Numbered from the stretch's first letter, positions 25,354 through 34,156 are shown. The stretch is 64,000 bases of DNA from Magnetospirillum sp. (GCA_027532905.1 JAPZUA010000001.1:397565-461564), one strand, 5' to 3'. The notes: generated from the letters alone by a model not told the origin. Translations and numbers: made by a program.

Positions 25354-26244
25354 ATGCCGATTCGAAACAATCACCTTCTCGTTCTGTTTTGGATGCTCGG
25401 CTCGCTCGTGTCGTTCGCGGGCGTTGCGCTTTCGGTTCGCGGCATGCAGGGGGCGATGACCGTGTTCGAGATGCTCGCGATCCGCAATCTCGGCGGCATC
25501 GGCATCTTGGTTGCGATGGCGGTTGCCGCCCCCGGTCCGGAGCGGGTCGTTCGGATGACGCGACCGGTGCTCCATCTGCTGCGCAACGTCGCCCATTTCG
25601 CCGGGCAGGCGCTGTGGGCGTGGGGCGTGACAGTGCTGCCGCTCGCCATGGTGTTCGCGATCGAGTTCACCACGCCCGCCTGGGTCGCGGTGTTCGCGGT
25701 TCTGTTCCTCAAGGAGCGCATGACGTTCGCCCGTCTGCTCGCCATCGCTCTCGGCTTCGCGGGCGTTGTGATCATTCTGCGTCCCGGCCTCGATGCCTTC
25801 CGCCCCGAGGCGTTGGCCGTCGTGCTCGCAGCGGTTTGTTTCGGGATCCAGATCGTCGCGACGAAAAAGCTCACGGGGTCCAACTCGACCTGGACTATCC
25901 TGCTCTGGATGAACTTGCTGCAATTGCCGATGAACATGGTTGCCGCTTGGCTCGCGGGGCAATCGCCTTGGATCGTCGGTCGGCTGAGCTGGGATATCTG
26001 GCTGCCGGCGCTCGGGATCGCGGTCACGGGCTTCCTCGCCCACTATTGTCTGACGAACGCCTTCAAACGCGGCGATGCGACGATCGTCGTGCCGATCGAC
26101 TTTCTGCGCGTGCCGTTGATCGCGCTGATCGGCTGGATGTTCTACGACGAAACGCCCGAGCTCGCGGTTTTGCTCGGCGCCGTTGTCGTGATCGGCGGCG
26201 TGGTCGTCAGCATCGTCGCCGACGCGCGGGAGAAGAAGGTCTGA
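25354..26244 (+). CDS. EamA-family (DMT superfamily) transporter
   Basis: A 296-residue inner-membrane protein with ten predicted helices arranged as two five-helix EamA repeats (residues about 10-142 and 150-290). The typical LRNVAHFAGQALWAWG and FTTPAWVAVFAVLFLKERM segments at the end of the first repeat are present. Members export amino acids or other small metabolites, and some import. It is divergent from bluB, with 271 bp between them, and convergent with the sugar-acid operon. The substrate is unknown. Confidence 0.88.
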   Translation: MPIRNNHLLVLFWMLGSLVSFAGVALSVRGMQGAMTVFEMLAIRNLGGIGILVAMAVAAPGPERVVRMTRPVLHLLRNVAHFAGQALWAWGVTVLPLAMVFAIEFTTPAWVAVFAVLFLKERMTFARLLAIALGFAGVVIILRPGLDAFRPEALAVVLAAVCFGIQIVATKKLTGSNSTWTILLWMNLLQLPMNMVAAWLAGQSPWIVGRLSWDIWLPALGIAVTGFLAHYCLTNAFKRGDATIVVPIDFLRVPLIALIGWMFYDETPELAVLLGAVVVIGGVVVSIVADAREKKV

Positions 26245-26276
26245 GCGATGCGGTCAAGTGAGCGCAGACGCAGGGA

Positions 26277-27110
26277 CTAGCCCTTGACGGCGCCCGCCGT
26301 GATGGCGCTTACCAAGTGCCGTTCGAGGAATGCGAAGAGCACGATCACCGGCAGTGCTGCGATCACGGCCGCCGCCATCAACTCGTTCCATTGGACCCGA
26401 TACTCGCCGACCATGTTGGCGATCCCGACCGACAGCACGAACATCGACGGGTCCGTCGTCAGGACCAGCGCCCACACATACGCGTTCCAGGAAATCAGGA
26501 AGGTGAAAAGCGCGACCGCAACAAGGCCCGGGCGCGCGAGCGGCAGGATCACGCGCCAGAAAACCACGAGCCGCGTCGCACCATCCATGATCGCGGCTTC
26601 GTCGATTTCGCGCGGGATCGATCGAAAGAACCCGATCAGCATCCAGACGCTGAAAGGCAGGGCAAACGACGAGTAGGCCAGGATCAGCGCCAGGTAGGAA
26701 TTGATGAGCCCGAGTTCGGACATCAAGCGGAAATAGGGAATGATCAGCAACGTCTCGGGAAGCATCTTCGTGAAAAGCAGAAAGACGATAAGTGCGGAAG
26801 CGCCGCGAATGTGGAATCGCGTGAACCCGTAGGCCGCGAGGGCTGCAAGCGTCACCGAAAGGAGCGTCGACCCTGCCGAGACCACCAGGCTGTTCAGGAA
26901 ATAGCGCGCGAATGGCCGCTCGACCAGCAGCGTCGAAAACGCCGCAAGCGACCAGTTCGCCGAAGCGAAGGTCGGCGGCGACAGGAAAACTTCGCTGTGC
27001 GGCTTCAGCGCCGTGTTCAGCATCCAATAGAAGGGGAAGACGGTCACGACGGCGGCGACGAGAATCGTCGCATAGAGAGCCGCGGAGGCCGGGAACGAAC
27101 GGCTGTTCAT
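26277..27110 (-). CDS. Carbohydrate ABC transporter permease (MalG-like)
   Basis: A 277-residue inner-membrane permease of the CUT1 type with six helices. It starts MNSRSFPASAALYATILV, overlapping the upstream permease stop as ATGA. The cytoplasmic EAA loop is visible (EIDEAAIMDGATRLVVFWRV, about residues 175-195) and would dock the ATPase. The C-terminus ends AITAGAVKG, a usual MalG-like end. It is the last gene of the operon. No ATPase follows, so the importer must borrow one encoded elsewhere. A longer frame running upstream through the first permease is antisense-like and rejected. Confidence 0.9.
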   Translation of the reverse strand: MNSRSFPASAALYATILVAAVVTVFPFYWMLNTALKPHSEVFLSPPTFASANWSLAAFSTLLVERPFARYFLNSLVVSAGSTLLSVTLAALAAYGFTRFHIRGASALIVFLLFTKMLPETLLIIPYFRLMSELGLINSYLALILAYSSFALPFSVWMLIGFFRSIPREIDEAAIMDGATRLVVFWRVILPLARPGLVAVALFTFLISWNAYVWALVLTTDPSMFVLSVGIANMVGEYRVQWNELMAAAVIAALPVIVLFAFLERHLVSAITAGAVKG

Positions 27111-28030
27111 GCGTCGCCGTCCGAACGCCCGATTCGCGTGGCGCGCAGATAGAGGATCGAGAACACGAGGACCATGGCCAGCAGCAGGACGCCGATCGCC
27201 GCCGCCTCGCCGAAGCGATTGGCGCGAAATGCGGTGTTGTAGAGCAGCGCTGGCAGGACCTCGGTCGCACCGGCCGGGCCGCCGGCCGTCATGATGCCGA
27301 TGATGTCGTAGTGGCGAACGACATTGATGATGTCGAGGGTCGACGCGACGACGATGAGATATTTGAGATTGGGCAACGTGATCCATCTGAAACGCTGCCA
27401 GGTGGAAGCGCCGTCGATGTCTGCCGCCTCGTATTGTTCGACCGGAATGGTCTGCAGACCAGCCAACATCAGGAGCATCACGAACGGCACGCCGCGCCAC
27501 ACTTCCACGGCCGTCACCGCCGCGAAGGCCGGGCCGGGCTCCCCGAGCCACGCGACGGGCCGGTCGATGATGTCCGCCGCGCGAAGTAGATAGTTCACGA
27601 CGCCGAATTGCGGCTCGAGCAGCCAGAGCCAGATCGTCGCGCCGACGGCTGCCGAAACCATCCACGGCGTCAGGAAGACGACGCGCAACGCCGTCCGGGC
27701 AACCCGAATTTCGTTCAAGGCCAGCGCAAGCGCCAGCCCCAGAAGCATGTGCAGCGTCACCGATACCGAGACGAATCCCAACGAGACCTTCAAGGCGTGC
27801 CAGAACGCATCGTCTTCGAGGACGCGAAAATAGTTCGCGAGCCCGACGAACGTCGAACGCAGACCGCGTATCCGATGGAGGCTCGTCCAGAACGCATGCG
27901 CCAAAGGAAGGACGATGACCGCCGCCAGAAACAGCAGGACCGGCAAAAGGAACAGGTAGCCATGCCAGCGCTCGCGCGCGAGACCGGTGCCGGTCCACGC
28001 GCGAGCCCGCGGCCGCGTCGTCGCCGTCAT
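27107..28030 (-). CDS. Carbohydrate ABC transporter permease (MalF-like)
   Basis: A 307-residue CUT1 permease with a short cytoplasmic N-terminus and six helices. The EAA loop reads EQYEAADIDGASTWQRFRWI (about residues 208-227). It overlaps the binding-protein gene upstream and the second permease downstream by four bases each, giving a tight operon. It probably imports the sugar acid or glycoside that feeds the enolase-superfamily enzyme at the head of the operon. Confidence 0.9.
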   Translation of the reverse strand: MTATTRPRARAWTGTGLARERWHGYLFLLPVLLFLAAVIVLPLAHAFWTSLHRIRGLRSTFVGLANYFRVLEDDAFWHALKVSLGFVSVSVTLHMLLGLALALALNEIRVARTALRVVFLTPWMVSAAVGATIWLWLLEPQFGVVNYLLRAADIIDRPVAWLGEPGPAFAAVTAVEVWRGVPFVMLLMLAGLQTIPVEQYEAADIDGASTWQRFRWITLPNLKYLIVVASTLDIINVVRHYDIIGIMTAGGPAGATEVLPALLYNTAFRANRFGEAAAIGVLLLAMVLVFSILYLRATRIGRSDGDA

Positions 28031-29292
28031 TGGTCTTTCAGCTTGCGGCTAAGCCGGACATCCAGGTCCTGGAAGATCTGTTCCGTGCGCGCCGGCTCGA
28101 GCAGTGCGCGTTGGACCGCATCGACGATGTCGTTGGCGGCAATGTCGGCCCATGCGGGATGCGGCAGCGGATAGCTCCTGGCGTTGGTCCCAATCCGCAC
28201 GAACTCGGAAAGCATGGGATCGGCCTTGATTTCGGGTTCGTCGGCAAGATCGCGGCGCAGCGGCATCCAGTTCGCCTTCACCGCGCGCGCGACGGCCCAC
28301 TTCTTGTCCATGTCGAACTTGATGAAGCGCCACGCTTCTTCCGGATGGCGGCAGCTCTCCGAAATCGAATGCGCCGTCACGGTCGCCAGGGTCGGCGCGT
28401 TCGGAATCTGCGCCGGCAAAGGGGCTGCGAACATCTTGCCTTCGATCTGCGGATTGTCGCCGATCACCTTTGCGACCGACCAATAGGCGTTTCGCATCGT
28501 GGCGATCTTGCCTTGCGAGAACAGGACGGTCTGCTCGAGATAGTTGGTGGTCGTCGGTGCGGGCGATGCGACTTTATGGTCCGAAAAAAGTCCGAGGTAG
28601 AACTTGATCGCTTCGAGGGATTTGGGGTCCTTGGCGAACCGCGACTCGGTCATGTCGGCATTGAACGGTTCGCCGCCGTTCCCGTAGATCCAGGTCAGCA
28701 GCACGCGCGTCGTCGTGTCGGTCTTTCCGCCGAGGACGGAGGTCGCCCAATGGTCGGTGCCGGTCAGCGCCTTCGCCCACTGCAGATACTCGGCCCAGTT
28801 CTTGGGCGGATTCTTCGGGTCGAGCCCTGCCTTCACGACGAGTTCGCGATTGTAGATCTCGGCGTAGACGCCGCCCCAGTTCGGCAGGCCGTAGAGCTTG
28901 CCCTTCCAGCGCGCCGCTTTGAGCATGTCGTCGCTCCACGCGTTGCGGAACGCGGCCGGCTCCTTGTCCCAAAGATCATCAATCGGCCGCAGATAGCCTT
29001 CGGCGGCGGCCGTCGTGAGATCGACGGCCACAATGCACGGCGCCTGGCGGGCCTGGGCGGCGGCCACAAACTTTGTCCAATGGTCGCGGCGCGCCACGAG
29101 AATCGGCTCGATTTTGATGTTCGGGTTCGCTGCCTCGAACGCGGCGATCGTCTGTTTCCAGATCGGCTCGTATTGCGCTTCGGTGAGGTTGGGCGTCTGC
29201 CATTGCAGGACGACGCGCTGCTGTGCTGCTGCCGGTCCGATCGCACCGATCAGCAGAGCGGCAACGGCAGTCGATGTCGCGAACTTCGTCAT
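28027..29292 (-). CDS. Extracellular solute-binding protein, family 1
   Basis: A 421-residue periplasmic sugar-binding protein. The ATG at 29292 is preceded by GGGAGAG. A Sec signal (ATSTAVAALLIGAIGPAAAQ) has its probable cleavage after AAA. The mature start VVLQWQTPNLTEAQYEPIW and the TAAFEAANPNIKIEP-type helix are family-1 features. WGGVYAEIYNRELVVKAGLD around residue 150 is another family signature. It overlaps the first permease by ATGA and follows the dehydratase by 22 bp. The ligand is likely a sugar acid or a precursor of it, inferred from context. Confidence 0.9.
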   Translation of the reverse strand: MTKFATSTAVAALLIGAIGPAAAQQRVVLQWQTPNLTEAQYEPIWKQTIAAFEAANPNIKIEPILVARRDHWTKFVAAAQARQAPCIVAVDLTTAAAEGYLRPIDDLWDKEPAAFRNAWSDDMLKAARWKGKLYGLPNWGGVYAEIYNRELVVKAGLDPKNPPKNWAEYLQWAKALTGTDHWATSVLGGKTDTTTRVLLTWIYGNGGEPFNADMTESRFAKDPKSLEAIKFYLGLFSDHKVASPAPTTTNYLEQTVLFSQGKIATMRNAYWSVAKVIGDNPQIEGKMFAAPLPAQIPNAPTLATVTAHSISESCRHPEEAWRFIKFDMDKKWAVARAVKANWMPLRRDLADEPEIKADPMLSEFVRIGTNARSYPLPHPAWADIAANDIVDAVQRALLEPARTEQIFQDLDVRLSRKLKDQ

Positions 29293-29314
29293 GGTTTCTC
29301 TCCCTTTGTTTTTT

Positions 29315-30448
29315 TTACGTCCACAAGGCACCGCCCCGTTCGCTGCGGGGCTGGGGCCGGAAGGGCATCGTTGCGAGAAGTTCGAGATCAGGTTCGATTC
29401 CGAACCCAGGTGCTTCGGGCAGAACGAAATGCCCGGCGTCGAACTGCACCGCCGGCCGCGATGCGCGGTCGCGGAACGCGCGCTGCGGCTCCATCTGCTC
29501 CAGCACGTAGAAATTCGGAATGGCGGCCGCAAGATGCATCGACGCCATCGTGCAGATCGGCCCGCCCGGATTGTGAGGTGCGACGGGCACGTAGTAGGTG
29601 TCCGCAAAACTCGCGATCCGCCGAACTTCGGTGAGCCCACCGGCATGCATCAGGTCGGGCTGGACGATCTTGCAGCCGCCGCCCTCAAGCAGTTCGCGGA
29701 ACTCGTAGCGCGACAAGAGCCGTTCGCCCGTCGCGATCGGAGTCGAAATTTCCTTTTGCAGCCGCACCATCACGGCCGCATTTTCGAACGGGAGCGGTTC
29801 TTCGAACCATCCCGGCCGATAAGGTGCAAAGGCGCGATCGAGCATCACGGCCGTTCGCGGCGTCAGCAACTCGCTGCACTCGATGAAGATGTCGACGTCG
29901 GGTCCAGCGCCCTCGCGCGCCGCCGCCATCATCTCGGTCGCACGCCGAATGGCGCCGCTCTCGTCCGCTTTGAGGGCCTCGCGGGTCAGCGGCGAGTATT
30001 TGAACGCCGTGAAGCCCAAATCCACCGCCTCTTTTGCCCGCGCATAGCCCTCTTCGGGCCGCGTGGCACCGCGCAGCCAGTGGCTCGCATAGACCCGCAG
30101 CCGCGTGCGATGCGCACCGCCGAGCAGACGATGGACGGGCACGCCGAGGCGCTTGCCCTCGAGGTCCCACAGCGCGAGATCGATGCCCGCGAGGGCCGAC
30201 ATGAAGACGGCCCCGCCGCGCCAGCGCCAGGCGTTGTAGAGACGATGCCAGTGACGCTCAGGGCCGGCCGGATCTTCGCCAATAAGGTGCGGCGCAAACT
30301 CCGCGATCGCCGTCGCGACCGATTCGAGCGCGCCGTGCAAAGACGCCTCGCCCCAGCCGACGAGCCCCTCATCCGTCTCGATGCGGACGAACATCCAATT
30401 GCACCAATCGACCCAGTATTTGAACGTTTCAATTTTCGTGATTTTCAT
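29315..30448 (-). CDS. Enolase-superfamily sugar-acid dehydratase (mandelate racemase/DgoD-like)
   Basis: A 377-residue enzyme of the mandelate racemase subgroup. It has an N-terminal capping domain (residues 1-115), then a (beta/alpha)7 barrel. Metal ligands are visible as Glu190 (FIECSE), Glu216 (GWFEEP) and Glu242 (ATGERL). His292 (APHNPGGP) is the general acid/base, with Glu317 (VLEQ) late in the barrel. This residue pattern fits galactonate/gluconate-type dehydratases, which make 2-keto-3-deoxy acids. It heads the operon with the transporter. One LacI-type operator lies inside codons 6-10. The exact sugar acid is not readable from sequence. Confidence 0.85.
   Translation of the reverse strand: MKITKIETFKYWVDWCNWMFVRIETDEGLVGWGEASLHGALESVATAIAEFAPHLIGEDPAGPERHWHRLYNAWRWRGGAVFMSALAGIDLALWDLEGKRLGVPVHRLLGGAHRTRLRVYASHWLRGATRPEEGYARAKEAVDLGFTAFKYSPLTREALKADESGAIRRATEMMAAAREGAGPDVDIFIECSELLTPRTAVMLDRAFAPYRPGWFEEPLPFENAAVMVRLQKEISTPIATGERLLSRYEFRELLEGGGCKIVQPDLMHAGGLTEVRRIASFADTYYVPVAPHNPGGPICTMASMHLAAAIPNFYVLEQMEPQRAFRDRASRPAVQFDAGHFVLPEAPGFGIEPDLELLATMPFRPQPRSERGGALWT
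30420..30432. promoter_or_regulatory. LacI-family operator O2, inside the dehydratase gene
   Basis: TTGAACGTTTCAA is the exact reverse complement of the site at 30495-30507. It has TTGAA/TTCAA arms around a 3-bp centre. It lies in codons 6-10 of the minus-strand dehydratase gene, where a bound repressor would block elongation or form a loop with the upstream site. Confidence 0.75.
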
Positions 30449-30494
30449 TGGATGCCTGCGTTCTCCCCATCATCGGAGCGGTTTTTACTCTCGA

Positions 30495-30507
30495 TTGAAA
30501 CGTTCAA
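30495..30507. promoter_or_regulatory. LacI-family operator O1, in the divergent promoter region
   Basis: TTGAAACGTTCAA has inverted arms TTGAA and TTCAA and lies 20 bp before the lacI-type start codon, in the 78-bp divergent promoter region. Its partner is 75 bp away centre to centre, close to seven helical turns, which suits repression by looping and would control both directions. Confidence 0.78.
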
Positions 30508-30526
30508 ATAAGCATAAAATGGATCC

Positions 30527-31540
30527 ATGCCAAAGGCAAGCCGCTTGAAGGACAGACCCAAAGCGACGATCAGCGACGTCGCACGCCTTGCCGGCGTTTC
30601 GATCGGCACAGTCTCGAACGTTCTCAATCCAAGAATTCCGGTGAGCGACGCGAGGCGTGCGGCCGTCGTCGCGGCAATCGACACGCTTGGCTTTCTGCCG
30701 AACCGGGTCGCGCAAAGTTTGCGTCGGCGCCATTCGCGGGTCGTCGGGCTGATTGCCCACGACACGGCCAGCGCCTATTTCGCAGCACTGCTGGACAATT
30801 TCGAGAGTATTGGCGCGCAGCAAGGCTACGAGGTCATGCAGGTTCTGAGTCGCGGCGAGCCTGAGACGGAGGTGCGCCGCGCGCGTGCATTGCTGGAACG
30901 CCAAGTCGATGGGATCCTTTTGGTGCCGACCGCCGCACCGAGCGCTGCCTTCGACCAGATCGCGGCGGCCGGCGTGCCGGCGGTCGTCATCGACCGCGTC
31001 AGCGACGATCCGCGCTTCGACTATGTCTCGATGGACAATAGCGGCGCCATGGCGGATGCGGTTGCGGCCCTCGCCGCGGCCGGGCGAAAGCGCGTGACGT
31101 TCATTGTGCGATTCCCCGAACTGATCACAACGCAGCATCGCATGGCAGCGCTCGCTGCCGCGGGCAAGAAAATTGGAATCCACACGGAAACATTCGTGCG
31201 CGCCGCCGACGATGGCGAATTTGCCGCCCAAATCGAAACGATCCTGCGCCGCCGCGAGCGCCCGGACGCGATCATCGCGTCGAACAGCATCCTGGCGTTG
31301 CCGCTGATCGCGACGATCAAACGGTCCAACGTCCGGATTCCGGACGACATATCGCTGCTCGTTTTCGACGAACCGAATTGGGCATTGGTTGTCGAGCCGC
31401 CGCTTTCCATCATCCGCCACCCGATCAAAGACATGGCGCGCAGCGCTTGGAACGCTTTGATCGAAAGGATCGACGGCTATTCGGGTCCCAGCCGCCGCAT
31501 TGTTCACGCGGCCGAACTCGTGATTCGCGCCTCGATATGA
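30527..31540 (+). CDS. LacI-family transcriptional regulator
   Basis: A 337-residue repressor with an N-terminal LacI HTH (residues about 14-36, ATISDVARLAGVSIGTVSNV) and hinge helix (PNRVAQSLRRRHS). A periplasmic-binding-protein-like effector domain follows (VVGLIAHDTASAYFAALLDN). It is divergent from the dehydratase/transport operon. Two matching 13-bp operators lie between and inside the divergent genes, so it almost certainly represses that operon and itself. The inducer is presumably the imported sugar acid. Confidence 0.92.
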   Translation: MPKASRLKDRPKATISDVARLAGVSIGTVSNVLNPRIPVSDARRAAVVAAIDTLGFLPNRVAQSLRRRHSRVVGLIAHDTASAYFAALLDNFESIGAQQGYEVMQVLSRGEPETEVRRARALLERQVDGILLVPTAAPSAAFDQIAAAGVPAVVIDRVSDDPRFDYVSMDNSGAMADAVAALAAAGRKRVTFIVRFPELITTQHRMAALAAAGKKIGIHTETFVRAADDGEFAAQIETILRRRERPDAIIASNSILALPLIATIKRSNVRIPDDISLLVFDEPNWALVVEPPLSIIRHPIKDMARSAWNALIERIDGYSGPSRRIVHAAELVIRASI

Positions 31541-31597
31541 ACGCAGATTTCAGTGCCGCCCGCCGCACTGCATAAAGGTGTTCAATTTCATCCGCGC

Positions 31598-31673
31598 TGG
31601 CGTCCCCACGGGGATTCGAACCCCGGTCTGCACCGTGAGAGGGTGCCGTCCTAGGCCTCTAGACGATGGGGAC
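31598..31673 (-). tRNA. tRNA-Glu (anticodon CTC)
   Basis: On the minus strand a complete 76-nt tRNA is present. The acceptor stem is GTCCCCA with its complement before an encoded CCA, the D arm contains CGTCTAGAGGCCTAGGAC, the anticodon stem GCACC/GGTGC holds the loop CTCTCAC, and the T arm is CCGGGGTTCGAATCCCCG. The loop gives anticodon CTC, reading GAG. It closely matches the standard bacterial tRNA-Glu pattern. It lies 19 bp downstream of the threonine aldolase stop, on the same strand. I see no integrated element or att duplication at its 3' end. Confidence 0.97.
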
Positions 31674-31692
31674 CTTGCACGTCCGCTAGGGC

Positions 31693-32736
31693 TTAGCCGA
31701 TACGGCTCGCTGCGGCAAGGGCGGTGGCGGCGAGGCGGTCGGCGTCTTCCTGGCGCGACGACCACGACACGACCAAGCGCAAAAGTTGCGTGCCCGGCCC
31801 GTTCCAGCGATAGACGGCAAAACCCGCCTGTTCAAGCGCCACGATCGACGCTTCGGGGAGTTCGACGAAGATCTCGTTGGCTTCGACCGTGTGCGCGAGT
31901 TTCGCACCCGGGATCGCCGCGAGCGCGTTTGCCAAGCGCTGTGCCAGCGCGTTGGCATGGCGCGCCATCACGAGCCAGAGATCGTCGGCGAGATAGGCTT
32001 CGAGCTGGGCTGCAAGATAGCGCATCTTCGAAAACAGATGCCCCGCACGCTTGCGGCGCAATGCGATCGTCGCGGCGAGCGCTTCGTCGAACACCACGAT
32101 CGCTTCGGCCGCCATGCAGCCGTTCTTCGTGGCGCCGAAGGACAGGATATCGACGCCCGCACGCCATGTCGCGTCGGCCGGCGTTGCACCCTGGTGCACA
32201 AGCGCATTGGCAAAGCGCGCCCCGTCGAGATGGAATTTGAGGTCGGCGCGGTGCGCGATCTCGGCCAAGGCCGCGATCTCGGACACCGCATAGACCGTGC
32301 CTGCTTCGGTCGCGTTGGTGATCGACACGGCAGCCGGCTGCACTTGATGCACGCCGATATGGCGTGCCGCCGCAAGCGTTGCAGCGAGCGTGTGCGCGTC
32401 GATCTTACCACTCGCACCCTGGACGCCGACGAGTTTGGCCCCGCCCGTATAGAACTCCGGCGCACCGCACTCGTCGGTGTTGATGTGCGCGTCCGGATGG
32501 CAATAGACAGCCCCCCATGGCGGGGTCATCGCCGCCAGCGAGAGCGAATTGGCGGCCGTCCCCGTGGCCACGGGAAACACGGCGCAAGGCCGCTCGAACA
32601 GATCGGCGAAATGTTTGTCGAGCCGCTTGGCGATCGCGTCGTTGCCGTAAGCCATCGCATGGCCCGAATTGGCGGCTTCGAGAGCCGCCATGATCTTGGG
32701 ATGGACGGGGGCCGTATTGTCGGACGCAAAATTCAT
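31693..32736 (-). CDS. ltaE: Low-specificity L-threonine aldolase
   Basis: A 347-residue fold-type I PLP enzyme that cleaves L-threonine and allo-threonine to glycine and acetaldehyde. Visible are the PLP lysine Lys204 (SFGATKNGCMAAE), Asp171 of the cofactor-binding HLDGARF, and VATGTAANSLSL near residue 56. The start MNFASDNTAPVHP is typical of the proteobacterial family, and its ATG overlaps the stop of the small membrane protein (ATGA). The in-frame extension to 33021 is out-of-frame sequence of that upstream gene and is rejected. Confidence 0.92.
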   Translation of the reverse strand: MNFASDNTAPVHPKIMAALEAANSGHAMAYGNDAIAKRLDKHFADLFERPCAVFPVATGTAANSLSLAAMTPPWGAVYCHPDAHINTDECGAPEFYTGGAKLVGVQGASGKIDAHTLAATLAAARHIGVHQVQPAAVSITNATEAGTVYAVSEIAALAEIAHRADLKFHLDGARFANALVHQGATPADATWRAGVDILSFGATKNGCMAAEAIVVFDEALAATIALRRKRAGHLFSKMRYLAAQLEAYLADDLWLVMARHANALAQRLANALAAIPGAKLAHTVEANEIFVELPEASIVALEQAGFAVYRWNGPGTQLLRLVVSWSSRQEDADRLAATALAAASRIG

Positions 32737-33062
32737 GGTGTTGTTCCCGGCATGATGCGGCCGCGCAATTGGCCGCTCGCAGGATCGACGAGCAGGATGA
32801 TGCCCGCCCCGCCCGGCGCTTCGACATGGATCGCAAGTAAGCCGCCCGTCGACACCACGCCGACAATGCGCGTGCCCGCAGGCTGCCCCAGCGACAGGTC
32901 GTTCCAGCGCAGGCCGGCCAAGGGTGGGGCGGTCGTTGCGGTTTGCGCAGGAACAGACGCTTCCTTGCCGCCGATCCCCGCCACGACCAGATAGACCAGA
33001 ACGCCGAAGGCGGCCACGCACAATGCCCCCAGCGACAGAACAACGGCTTTCAACGCGCGCAT
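32733..33062 (-). CDS. Small single-pass membrane protein, DUF6476-like
   Basis: A 109-residue protein with one N-terminal membrane helix (MRALKAVVLSLGALCVAAFG onward) and a short periplasmic beta-rich domain (WNDLSLGQPAGTRIVGV ... GIILLVDPASGQLRG). It resembles the DUF6476 family of alphaproteobacteria, often found next to an RluA/RluD gene as here; that label is from memory. The ATG at 33062 is preferred to a TTG four codons upstream. It is translationally coupled to ltaE by ATGA and divergent from rluD, with 39 bp between. Function unknown. Confidence 0.7.
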   Translation of the reverse strand: MRALKAVVLSLGALCVAAFGVLVYLVVAGIGGKEASVPAQTATTAPPLAGLRWNDLSLGQPAGTRIVGVVSTGGLLAIHVEAPGGAGIILLVDPASGQLRGRIMPGTTP

Positions 33063-33101
33063 GGGTGGATTCAAGACCTCGCTTCAGGTACCAAACAGCC
33101 T

Positions 33102-34100
33102 ATGAACGCAGCGCCGACCCTCTTTTCAGCGCCCGTGCCCGACGATCTTGTCGGCACGCGGCTCGACCGCGCTCTTGTCGTGCTACACGGCGCTGCACTG
33201 TCGCGCAGCCGCCTCAAAGCGCTGATCGAAGAAGGCCATGCGCGCATCGACGGCGCGACGATAACGGAGCCGTCGCACAAGGTCAAAGCGGGCGAAACGC
33301 TGGAACTCGCCGTGCCGGACGCCACCCCAGCGCGCCAGGAAGCGCAAGCGATCGCACTCGACGTGGTCTACGAAGATGCGCACTTGATCGTGATCGACAA
33401 ACCCGCGGGCCTCGTCGTGCACCCTGCCCCCGGCAATGCCGACGGCACGCTCGTGAATGCGCTGCTCGCCCATTGTGCGGGTTCGCTGTCGGGGATCGGC
33501 GGCGTCGAACGGCCGGGCATCGTGCATCGGCTCGACAAAGACACGAGCGGCCTCATGGTCGCCGCCAAGACCGATGCAGCACACCGCCATTTGGCCGCAC
33601 AATTCGCAAGCCACACGGTCGAGCGGCTCTATGCCGCGATCGTGCGCGGCGTGCCCCGCCCTTCCGAGGGCGATATCGAAGGGGCCATCGGCCGCGATCC
33701 GGGCAATCGCAAACGCATGGCGATCGTGCGCAGCGGCGGCAAACCTGCCCGAACCCACTACCGCACGCTCGAACGTTTTTCCGATCGTGCGGCCTTGGTC
33801 GAATGCCGTCTCGCGACGGGCCGCACGCACCAGATTCGCGTGCATCTCACCGCCATCGGCTGTCCGCTTGCGGGCGACGGTATCTACGGACGCAAAGCGT
33901 CGCCGCGTGCAAGCGCGCTCGATGCCGAAATCGCATCGTTCGGCCGCCAAGCGCTGGATGCATTCGTGCTTGGATTTGCACACCCGCACGACGGTCGGCC
34001 GTTGCGATTCGAACGCGGCTTCGCCCCCGATCTTGCTGCCTTCGCCGAACGTTTGCGACGGGCCGCAGCGTCGCTAGGCATGCGCGGCGGCAAAGGGTAA
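33102..34100 (+). CDS. rluD: RluA/RluD-family rRNA pseudouridine synthase
   Basis: A 332-residue RNA modification enzyme. An N-terminal S4 RNA-binding domain (residues about 15-62) is followed by the pseudouridine synthase core, with catalytic Asp145 in HRLDKDTSG and the family motifs DKPAGLVVHP and RTHQIRVH. RluD modifies 23S rRNA helix 69 (positions 1911, 1915, 1917). Alphaproteobacteria have several RluA paralogues, so RluD is the likely but not certain identity. It sits upstream of rpoH in the same direction with 56 bp between, an arrangement I recall as common in this group. Confidence 0.9.
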   Translation: MNAAPTLFSAPVPDDLVGTRLDRALVVLHGAALSRSRLKALIEEGHARIDGATITEPSHKVKAGETLELAVPDATPARQEAQAIALDVVYEDAHLIVIDKPAGLVVHPAPGNADGTLVNALLAHCAGSLSGIGGVERPGIVHRLDKDTSGLMVAAKTDAAHRHLAAQFASHTVERLYAAIVRGVPRPSEGDIEGAIGRDPGNRKRMAIVRSGGKPARTHYRTLERFSDRAALVECRLATGRTHQIRVHLTAIGCPLAGDGIYGRKASPRASALDAEIASFGRQALDAFVLGFAHPHDGRPLRFERGFAPDLAAFAERLRRAAASLGMRGGKG

Positions 34101-34156
34101 GATCGCTCACGGCAGAGCGGGGCCCTGCCGAAGGGGATATCGAAGGGGGCGGGCGG

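Noticed and set aside
31598-31673. tRNA-Glu as an integration site
   Set aside because: There is no integrase gene, no duplicated tRNA 3' end nearby and no change in gene type on either side.
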